Notes under the pieces: generated by a model
Databases searched by the model: none
The model's input: the letters and a program-made list of their open reading frames with translations, nothing else
Told to the model about the DNA's origin: nothing
Position numbers and translations under genes: made by a program
Source: Megaleporinus macrocephalus
Taxonomy: Eukaryota > Chordata > Actinopteri > Characiformes > Anostomidae
Reading direction: 5' to 3'
Assembly: GCA_021613375.1 (NCBI GenBank)
Contig: CM038717.1
Coordinates: forward strand, 35,504,327 to 35,568,326
Length of the DNA: 64,000 nucleotides
Part shown: in pieces, positions 12,735 to 24,700 of the stretch
Layout of the letters: every line of letters begins with the position of its first letter
Position numbering within the stretch: position 1 is the stretch's first letter

Positions 12735-15700
12735 GCAGGCTGTATAAATCATGCAGTATTAAAGGCAAAGACTGTGCTGCTGTGATTTCTACTGTAAACC
12801 CCTCACACCTGAGAGATCTGGATCTGAATAAGAATAAACTGGATCAATCAGGAGTGCAGAAGCTCTGCAGTCTACTGGAGAATCCTGACTGTAAACTGGA
12901 GAAACTGATGTAAGTAATACTTCATTAATGGGTTAATTACATGTGTTTAAGAGCATCAGCTCTATAAATCAGTTATGGTTTTGTGAGACTGACAGTAGTT
13001 TAGCAGCAGTTTAGAATACATTCATAGTTTCTGTACTTTATTCATTACTCATGATCTTTAACATATAATTGAAGGTGATTTATTATTAATTAAAGTAATG
13101 TAGAGATGCACTGATCCCTTTTTTTCAGACCGAGTATGATCTAGCTTATTTTAAATGATGTATGTTAGCTAGCTCTGCTACATTCGTTAACTTGGGTTGC
13201 ACTGCAGTGGAAAAGAAAGCAGCTGTATCTACAGACAATGGTCTCATTTCAGTCAAAACTATCCTGCCTAACCACAACTAACACTAAACCAAAAATACAA
13301 CAAGTGGTACTCTTCCCTAACCTGGTGTTTCTAAACAATGCTGCCGTTGCTGTGTGCATGTGCGTAGGCATGAAAACTTACTTTTAAAAACCCAAACATA
13401 ACACAGTCCCAAAAGAATAAAGCTACAACAACCAAACTGTCGCTCAAACAAAAGATTAAGGTTCATTTATTTTAATAGTGTCGTTCACAACAGATTTCAA
13501 AAACAAAATCTGGGCCCAAGCCCCCAATGAGCAACCCAGAGGAGACAGTGGCAAGAACAAACTTCCTCATATCAAGAGGAAGAAACCTCGAGAGGAACCA
13601 GATTCAAAAAGGGGAACCCATCCTCCTCTGGTCCACACCGAATAGCAAATCAAGTATTAATACAATAAGAATAAAATGGACTACTTTGTGTGTAAATGAA
13701 TACTGAGACAGAAGGAGGAGAAGAAACTGAGTGATTAGAGCAGGAGAAGAAAACATCTATGATTAAATTAGCTGATTGAATCTTTAAAGGTGCCAGTGGT
13801 ATGTAGACAAGTTCTCCATGAGGCACAGTACTGCATGAAGCTTCCTGATGATAAAACAGGTCCAGAATGCAAACACGGGCACCTGATCATGGCAGGTGAA
13901 GCAGCAGCATCAGATCACAGGACGAGCAGCTGTTCAGCATCAGACCACATGGGATGGGCAGTTGTTGAGGTCAACAAGAGAAACACATGGATAGTTAGTT
14001 CTGCTGTGGGTAACAGAGAACAGTATATAGTGTTATTGAGGTGCAGCAGTGACTCCGGAAGGTCTGACTATTACAGCAGAGCTAAAAAGGGAGAGCTAGA
14101 AGGTAACAACGATATGAGGGCTCCCTGAGAGGTCAGCGCCACAACTCTCCACCGTCAGCAAGCTTGGGTGAGCACATGAGAGCAGCGGGGGGCGACAGTA
14201 CCAACATTCCCAGTTAACCATAATACTCTGAATTAACCCCCAGATCTGCACCTCTTATCTAACAGACACACTAATTACCAAACGCTCAACTGAACATGTG
14301 ACTTTTTAGCCTAGACTTTTTTTCAAATCCCGCCCCTCGAAACTCACATCCCGACTCCCAACAATCAGCAGTTACTCCTGATTGGTGCACAGAACGAACA
14401 GTCACTCCATAATTGGCTCGCACCTGTAGAAAAGTGTGGTGGAGAAAAAAGGGGAAAAAAGAAAGAAAAACAAAAACACAGAAAAAACATACATACCTCA
14501 CATAACAATATTATTAACTAATGATTAATAACTGTAAACAAATCATCAGTTTATCAGAATTTCAGAGTATTAGAACAGTTCAGGTAGTTGCCAACATGAG
14601 CTTTCATATTATTAAACCTAAACAAAAAATCTAAAATCTACGATGGACGTCCAACGTTCACTTTATCTGTCTCTGAGAGAGTGTGAAGTTGGGGGACCAC
14701 ATCTTGAAGTTTAAAACAGTTAGCTGAAGGTCCCTATCAGCACTGAACTGATCTACACCATCCATATCAGCACTGAACTGATCTACACCATCCATATCAG
14801 CACTGAACTGATCTACACCATCCATATCAGAACTGAACTGAACTAAACCATCCAAATCAGCACTGAACTGATCTACACCATCCATATCAGAACTGAACTG
14901 AACTACACCATCCATATCAGCACTGAACTGATCTACACCATCCATATCAGCACTGAACTGATATACACCATCCATATTAGCACTGAACTGATATACACCA
15001 TCCATATCAGTACTGAACTGAACTAAACCGTCCATATCAGAACTGAACTGATCTACACCATCCATATCAGCACTGAACTGATCTACACCATCCATATCAG
15101 CACTGAACTGATATACACCATCCATATCAGCACTGAACTGATCTACACCATCCGTATCAGCACTGAACTGATCTACACCATCCATATCAGCACTGAACTG
15201 ATCTACACCATCCATATAAGCACTGAACTGAACTACACCCTCCATATCAGAACTGAACTGAACTAAACCGTCCATATCAGAACTGAACTGATATACACCA
15301 TCCATATCAGCACTGAACTGAACTACACCATCCATATCAGAACTGAACTGATATACACCATCCATATCAGCACTGAACTGAACTACACCATCCATATCAG
15401 CACTGAACTGATCTACACCATCCATATCAGCACTGAACTGAACTAAACCATCCATATCAGCACTGAACTGAACTACACCATCCATATCAGCACTGAACTG
15501 ATATACACCATCCATATCAGCACTGAACTGATATACACCATCCATATCAGCACTGAACTGAACTAAACCATCCATATCAAGACTGAACTTATCTACACCG
15601 TCCATATCAGCACTGAACTGATCTACACCATTCATATCAGCACTGAACTGATCTACACCATCCATATCAGCACTGTACTGAACAAAACCGTCCATATCAG

Positions 15701-18700
15701 CACTGAACTGAACCGTCTAGATCAGCTCTGAACTGCACTAAACCATCCACATCAGCACTGAACTGAACTAAACCGTCCATATCAGCACTGAACTGAACTA
15801 AACCATCCAAATCAGCACTGAACTGAACTAAGCCATCCATATCAGCACTGAACTGAACTAAGCCATCCATATCAGCACTGAACTGAACTAAACCATCCAT
15901 ATCAGCACTAAACTGAACTAAACTGTCCATATCAGCACTGAACTGAACTAAACTGTCCATATCAGCACTGAACTGAGCTAAACCGTCCATATCAACACAG
16001 TACTGAACTAAACCGTCCATAAGAGTACTGAACTGAATTAAACCGTCCATATCAACACTGAACTGAACTTAACCGTCCATATCAACACTGAACTGAACTA
16101 AACCTTCCATATCAGGTGTGATATGAGCACAGATGTGCAAATCCACACATACAGCTTGTGTAGTCCCTGTAGTGAAGTACTGGCAATAGAAAAGAACTCT
16201 CTATTGGCACCATATCTAATGCCATGCGTGAACTGGACAGGTGGAAAGCCTACAGCAATACTCTAAAATCTGGTAGAAAGCTTCTCTGGACAATTTCATA
16301 ATACACCTGATTTAAGAAGAAACAATAAATGAGTAGGCGCCACAATAACTATTGTTCTAGGAGCTTTGTTCAGTGCATAAAGCCGAAACTATTTGTATCT
16401 AGTTAAAGTTTATATATTCTTACAAACGATGAGTAAATATGTAGAGAGCTAAAATAAATGTTAACAAACATGTTTAAGCTATATAAGCAGTTATATAACT
16501 TTTTGCCGTACCTGAACTAGAGTTGAAACTCTTCATTATTAGTTAATATTTATAAAGGCTTATAACCTGTTAATGAACATGGATTCAAATTTCATATGCA
16601 TGTTAATAGGAGCTCCTGTGATTGGTCGTGGGCAGACACGAGACCACACACTGCTGTAAACCAGCTGTCAATCATATTCATTTATAAATGTTTAACCTCT
16701 TTTTAACTAATGATTTGTTCAGGTTTAATAATCTGAATGCTCATTTTGGCAACTTCATGAACTGCTCTTTATAAACTGGTTCATTTTTAAATTCTGATAA
16801 AAATAATTTGTTTACAGCTATAAATCATTAGTTAATGGTATATTAATGAAAGTTATTAATAAACTAATGAGTTGTTAACATGTTTGTGAATACTATTGCA
16901 CAAACTGGCAACATGAACTTAGTAAGCATTTGGTAAATATGATAAACAAATGATTCACTTACATTTGAAAGGATGAATACATGCATTAGTAACTATGCGA
17001 ACTGTGATGTTCACATTCTGATGAACCAAAGATTTGTTCACAGCTATTAATCATTAATAGTTAATGGTATATAAATAATATATTAATAAGTTATTATAAA
17101 GTGTTACAACATAGCTTTAAGCTTTATGTGCTTAGCAGAGACTATGTCTCCAAGACAACATTTAGGCATACTAGTATTTTATTGACTGAAAGTAAGTGGG
17201 CTACCTGAAGGGTTACATCATGACATGCAAATATTAACATTTATAACATTATTGCATGATCATGGATTATGAATTTGATTATGTAGTAATTTTGATCATT
17301 AAACCTGCATTAACCATCACTGAAGTACTTTTTCCAGCACAGTAAATTATTCCACAGTAACTGGTAAATTTACTGGTAAGGTCTCTGTAATTCTGTGGTA
17401 ACAGGACTGTAAAAGTAACTTGCTTTATTGTATTGATTGTATGTGTAGTATAGCCAGAACACAGTGTTCCAAACCAAAAATAATGTTATAAATGGTAATC
17501 ATTAAATCTAGAGTTCAGTATTGATTCAAACAGAGTTCAATAAAAATTCAGACACAGAATTTAGAACAGAATCTGAGAGCGAGCATGCACACACAGCAAA
17601 ATCGCCAGTGTTAATTTAACTCCTATAGTGTTAAAATTAACACTACTGCAGTGTTTATATAGTTCTCACTGGTTCTGAGTTAAAGTTACACTTTGAATAG
17701 TGTTAAAATTTAACTCCTTTTATAGTGTTAATGTCTGACACTCACAGTGTTACTTTATGACACTCAAATGTGTATTTTTAACACTAAGTTGTGTTATTCA
17801 TTTTCACTATAAGTGTTAATTTCTGACACTCACAGTGTTGCTTTATGACACTCAAGTGTGTATTTCTGACACAAAAGTTATTACTTTTGTGTTATTGTAG
17901 TTTTACAACATGAATTTACCACTATATTAAAAAGGTGTGCAGTCCCATCTTGAATATTTTCATGAAATTCTGAAATCTACTTATCTGCAAGGCTACAGAA
18001 CATCAGTACTAACACTAACATGCAACAAATTTCTTTACCATCTGTTTGCATATTATAATTTGTTGATTCACCAAACTCAACAGTGAAAAAGAAAACAAAA
18101 CAAATCATTTTGAACTTTTTATTCAAAAGAAAATCTCCCAAGCACCATGTAGAACAACTGAAACACAGTTACAAAGAAAACATGGGTACAATATATAGGC
18201 TTTCATCTTCACCATAGGCACTTTGTAAATCGAAGGGCTTATAATATACAAGACTGTCTGCTTTGATCACATCTTTCTCATCACTTTCAAATACTTTATA
18301 GGCATGAAAATGCTCACTGAAATGGTCAACCACCAGGTTGTCCACTAGGAAGTAGATAATACTTCTGACTAATACAACCTTCTGTATTCTACAAAACACC
18401 GGCATTTCGTTTGCAATCTCACTGCAAATGATCAGCCCAACCTTGTACTCTGTCCCACTGATTTTGACCCAGTTAGTAGAATAAGCGTCTTGTGGCCCAG
18501 CATCTTGAAGGGCTTGGGAAAATAGGGCACTATTGTCTTCACTGTACATATTAAATGATTTCAAAGGTCCATACTCAATATGGTTTTAAGGTGATGTCTC
18601 CCAATGATACCCTATGGACATCTGATGTTTCTTCGCAAGTGATTTGGTTATGTTCTTGAAGTTTTTAAGAGTATTTTTAAAAACCCTGTGTTTTGCTTCG

Positions 18701-21700
18701 AATCTCATGCTCCAAATATGTATTAGGGGCCCTATTTTTCTTATTAACGCTGGGTAGTGGATCATAAAGTGATGTTTCGGGATAAGGTTTCTTTCTGGAT
18801 ACAACTGTTTGAACATGTCATGATGTTCCATTATTAAATACTTCAAATATACAGTCATGCCTTCGCTAAGTGATGGAGAAAATATGATGTTGATTATCTG
18901 CAGTAAAAGCAGTAGCAATGTCCAATTTTGGTTTCCTTCTGGCACAATGTCACCAAAAAGCAAAGGAATGTTTCTTACAAGACAAAGAGTCTGAATGGAA
19001 TTGAGTCCTATATTATTCCCACTACTGTCCAAGTTGATCCTTGTAGGACGATTTTTACGCTCCAAGTACCCATAGTCAAAGGCATAAATTCTAGAACACA
19101 GATCAGCTTTTGACAAAACATGTTTTGAGAGATACTCTAACAGTAACTTTATCTCATACTGAGCCACCCCTTCAAGAATGTCATGCATAATGTCCAAAGA
19201 AAAATTGTGGCAAACATGAAAGAACTGTAAGCTGTTAAGTGTTGAATTCTGCTTTAAACCAAACACAGATAACTTGTGTGGGTCTGATTGCAACTCCTGG
19301 CAATGTCGTTCAAAAAGTTCTTTTCCACGCAGTATTATCTTGGGGTCATCACTACTGTAAACATTTTGCACATCCTCTTTTTCAATCAAACACAAACGAC
19401 AGAAATAACGTCCACTAAAAGATTCTGTAAAACCCAGGATAGAGTGCATCCCCAAATTATCTCCAGTTATCTGACAGACAGTTCCATGGACTTTTTCAGT
19501 GGAAAAAGGTAAATCAAGTGTTTTGATGTCAGTAATCAGGGGATGTAGAATAGGGTCAAAGCCATATTTTTTCACATCATCAGCATGAAACAGTGCAACC
19601 AAGTGAATGTTCATCACAGCAGAGTTAAACTTTGGTGGCAGATTTCTGAGGATAAAATACAGAGCACCTACTTTGTGCAAACCACGCTTTGAACCCAGTG
19701 GGTTAGCAGTTTCAAAGTCGTCATAGTATAACTGAATTTGTAAAGACCTCTGTTTAGAGAACAATGGATGTGTCTTGAAATAACTCCCATCGCAAAAGTC
19801 TTCATATCGGTCAGTTTTTGGTACACAAGGTTCCCCAAGCAGCTTACAAATCTCAGAATTGCGGCACATAAATTTTATTGTTTCCAAAATTGGAATGTAC
19901 ACAAAAGTGTCTTTTACAGGAACTTGTTCGTAAATACCTGTACATTTGTTTCGCCTTGTATCAAATCGAACTCCTAAATCTATTTCTACTGGCTCTACTA
20001 TGCCCCATTTATCACTAAAATATCTCATTCTTTTAGTTTCAGTATTAAACCCATCAAATGGATTTTCAAAATTATCAAGACTTTCTTTTAATGTAGATCT
20101 AACAGGGTCATCTTTAGATAAAGCAGATAGTATGTCATGCCTCATTTGGGAGTGCAGTCCAGTAGCAAGTTCTTCCAAATCACTAACAATTGTTGAAACA
20201 ACACTGTTTGCCGCACCACTTCCTTGGAGTTTAGCAATAATTGAAGCACACACCTGTTTTGTTTTTTCTTTGAGAATATTCAATCCACTGTTCTCAAAAC
20301 ATGCAGCCTCAAGGTTCGGTGTTACCCTTATTTGACCAACTTCTGTATCATCTTGGAGATTGGGAAAATTAGCTTGAAAGGACTCAGAGTTTGTATCTTC
20401 ACGACTTTGGCCAAAATCACGCTCATGAACCTTACTTAAATGTTTCTTGAAGCCTGAATACGTTGAAAACTGACGCCTACAACAATCCTGTGCACAAACC
20501 AACTTAAACTTGGTGCTGGGGTAAAAGCTGGGGTGAACAATTCTTAAATGAGTTATTAAGGACTGGCAGGCCACATGTACAGCCTGACAAATGAAACATT
20601 TAAACATTTAACCTAGTTGAAAAGCTTTGCACGAAACTCACAAACTCTTGGAGACTCATCTGTTGTTGTAATGTCAATGCTGTAGACTGTTGTCTGCACA
20701 AATGTGTAGAAATGGACCAGGGACTCATCATAAGTAAGATTAAACACGTAGTGAGAATTGAACAGCTCATCAAAGGCACCCAAGGATCTGGTGGCTTGGC
20801 AAGGGATTAGCTGCTTGTCCACAACGATGTAGAACGTGTCGATTCTCTCCTGAGCCCGGCCAACAGCAAGGATGTAAGGTTGTTTACCCTCTCTTCCTCG
20901 CAGATGTTCATCAATGCTGCAGCATGATTAAAAAACAGAACATTAACACCTTAATGTTAGTTCAGCTACTTACCCATACTCTGGGTTTGCTGCTCAAAGG
21001 AGAACTCCGGTGTGAAATGGATTTGGGGTGTAGTGAAACAATTACGAGTACTAACCTTTGTTGAATAGCACACCTATGTTCACCCTCCACATTCCAAAAT
21101 CCAGTATTTTTTTTCAGTTTCTACACACAGGCTTTAGAATGGGCGCTATAGGGCATATTTTTCTACTAATTTTACCAAAGAAGTGTGGAGATACTTTGAG
21201 CTTGTTAGCTGTGGAAAAACGATTTCAGGGGCAAAAATATGCCCTATAGCGCCCATTCTAAATGTGGTGTGCTATTCAACAAAGGTGAATACTCAATTAT
21301 GTTTCACTATACCTGAAGTCCATTTCACACTGAAGTTTTCCTTTAATAAAACAGTCAACCTGCTCAGTAAAACACTTGTAAGAATCTTAACTGTCAAGGA
21401 GAACAGTGGGAGGAACTGACAGCAAGTTTTCAACTGCTATTAATAAGATTTGGCCCAATGAGATTTTAGCAGATGAGACATATATACCTTGTGAAAGTGC
21501 ACCAATTTGTCCACTGCATCACTGGCACTAATTTTGATTCTCTTTCGTCCTGCTGTCTTTGGCAAGAGATGGAGAAGAAGCAGCAAAGAAGCCATGTCAC
21601 TGTCCCAGTCTAATAAGCAGTGGGTGGGGGGTGGGAAACACAAACAATAACTTGCCATCATTAATATGCATTTGGAATACGCAAAAGACATAACACTAGT

Positions 21701-24700
21701 CAACTGACTAGATACCAAGACTATCTTACTTACTGGTGTCATCATCCTCTGCATGTTTTTCCGCAGCGTTTAGAAGTCGGTGCAGCTCAGTTGACCTAGT
21801 CAGGTGTTTGGACTCTTCGATAACCTTCGGCTTGAAGGTCGTCTCCCACTTCTCAAGCAACCTGGAGGATGTTTCCTCACCAAATAGCAGCACAAAGTCT
21901 TGATTCAGCTGGTGATCGTATACACATACAAATGTATTAGTGGTCAATGCACTGTAAACAGCCAAACCAAATCAAAGATTTTAAAAACCATTGCATAACT
22001 CACTAGTCCTTGGACATCTAAAAAACGTGGGAATGTTTTTAGGACATCTGTGGTTCTCTGTGAATCATGCACTTGGTCCTGGCGATGTTTAAAGGTCATC
22101 TTCATCTTCTTAAACACACTTTGTTCATCATGACAATGAACAAGAAATGATATAGCTTCCTGGCAGGCATCTCCATCAAGCTGCTCAGGCACTGATCCTA
22201 CTGATCTTCTGCGATTTGGTCCTTGTGCTTGTGGCACTGTGGTTGCCTTAACTGGTCGTTGAGATTTATTCCTGGACATAGTCTTCAGGCGCCATGCTAA
22301 ATATCCTGTGCCCTTTTCGCCATCATAGAAATGCTCCTGTTAATAATAAAAAAAGTTACAAAATCCATCATTCATTGATCTTACATAGTGTAGCTACAGC
22401 ACTGTGAATTAAAAAAACTTCTTTGAAAAACGAAACTGGGACAGTAGCAGGTTTGTAATTTTTAATTTCTTGTGTAAAACTAGGGCTATGAAAGTTAAAG
22501 CAGTTACTCAAGCAGGTAATCTTGATATTTTAACGTTTTTTTTATCACAGATTAAAATCTGACCAACTTTACAGAGCTTGCTGACGCATTAGTTTTTATT
22601 TAGCAATATAAACATAGCATTGCTTACTGTTGAGTTCAGAAGGTATTTCTGGTATTTAATTACTTTTTAAACTTACATAGCCCTTTGGAGAAAAAGGATC
22701 CTTCAGGGAAGGAAAGAGTGTAATGATCCCCAGGGCATACTTCTCCTTCTGTTTACGGGATGGAATCCTCCTTTAAAGCAAAAGCAATATTAAAAATAAA
22801 TAAATAAACATGTCCTACTACAGACTACAGGGCACTAATTCAATGCTATTCATTTAAATAAAATCATTACATCCACTTGATATAAAACACTTCAGTCTAA
22901 AAATGGTTTAAACAGTTTAAGACACACTTACCCATGCATCTCAGTCATATGGCTAGCCAGTATGTTGACAAGCTGTCTCCGGGTCCGATGATTCAGTGAT
23001 TTCTCTGACTTGTACGCTTCAAGGACATCCTGACCTCTGGGTTTCATAACCAAGGCATCTATTAAATCCACACATAAGAAATGTTTTTACTATACAATTC
23101 AGAACCAAAAGTTTATTTCATGGGATTTGTTGCAATGAGCGACTTTGTCGGTGACAAATTCCACGTGCTGTGACTGGTTTGTGTACTCTTGCCAGTATCA
23201 AGTTTTCGGATATGATTTACTGTACCTTTTACTGTTTATGGCTGGCCAGTTAGAAAACGGTTTTCCTTCTTTCAGTTCGGTCCCACACACATCCACATCA
23301 TTCTAAATTTCTCATTTTGGAGTTCAAAGTTTACTGATGGTGTTGAGAGTCCAAATTGTATTAATCAATTGTTCAAGTACCTCTTTGCAACCTCAGCCTC
23401 AGAAAACACTGTGGTAGGTGGGTTCCCATCTCTGAAGTTATGAACAGGTCTGTCTCTGGAGTGTCGACTAAAGAGCTCATTGTCACTTGAAGGTGACAGG
23501 GTATCCGTGAGGAAAGATGATTCTGATTGACCTAAAGGAGAATTTTTGTTTTAGATACTTATATAAAAAAGGAATACAAAATGTGTAGTGGTATTCATAT
23601 TTATATCAATGTGTCACACTATGGTTTATATAGGTGCATAATAAAAGAAAAAATGGAAATAATCCACCTCATCTTTAGTGACTCTAACACACCTTAAATT
23701 GCGACGAGAGGATTTCATATGTTCACCTTACACTTAAAATTGATTTTAAAAAAAGACAAAATACTGGCCATTATTTTATGAACAGTAATTTACAGTTAAA
23801 ATACAGTATAGTATACCAAGTATGCACTGGGTCATGTGGGTGAAAGAAAAATAATCTAAACTGCGAAGTTCATTTTTTTGTTTCAGTTATACTGAACCAT
23901 AAGGTCCAAACCTTGATATCCAAGTACTGTACTGTGTGTTTTTGTATAGTGATTTTTTTTTTAGAAAAATATACACAACTTGTATAGCAAGAATGGGATG
24001 CAAACCAAATGTACATTTGCAAACTTATGCTGAAAACATGATTACACTGACTACACTGGAAAAAAAAAACCTACCTTCATCAGACTCACTGTCACGTACT
24101 GTCAGGCATAAGTCAGGATTGGCCTCGATCAGTTCAAGAAGGATGTCTTCCTCCACTGCTGTGTCACTTTTATCAAAAATGTATAGTTCAGATGCACTGG
24201 GAATCCCAAACTTGTTTTTGACTATAGGAAGAGCAACAAAACTAAACATTAGTTTGCAGAAAAATCCATGCACCTTGAACACTAACAGCTCCAGTCGCAA
24301 AAATGCATAGAATAGGGGTCATTTTAAGTTTAAAATATAAAGCCAAAGTTCCAATGGAAAAAAGAGAAATCAGATTAAGGAAAAAGTCTGAAGAGAGAAG
24401 TTGTTGGGTTTATGGTAAAACTGGCTGCAGTACATGCATAATGTTCTGAATTTACTGCATATGGTTTATTGGAACCATACATAATTCATAATCAGAGTAA
24501 AAATCAGAGTAAAAAAACCTTGTGTTACACATGCTACTTACCTTCACTGATGAAATCCAAATATGTAAAACCAGAGTGTAATCGAATGTACTTCTTGGTA
24601 CCTTGGTATTTCACCTTCAGCAACATACTGGCATATCTCAGATCCTACACACAACAGAGAAAATCTAACTTTTACAGGTGCAAGGGGTAATAAACTAAAT

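Noticed and set aside
13790..14128. 112-codon + strand frame
   Set aside because: It lies inside the LINE 3' UTR fragment, antisense to the element, and matches the corresponding UTR of the larger copy.
14658..15695. 345-codon minus-strand protein of [10 protein letters not shown] repeats
   Set aside because: Product of a 30-bp minisatellite. The tail beyond the repeat is short and unlike any domain.
14735..16116. CRISPR-like array
   Set aside because: Units are contiguous 30-bp copies without spacers, in a vertebrate intron.
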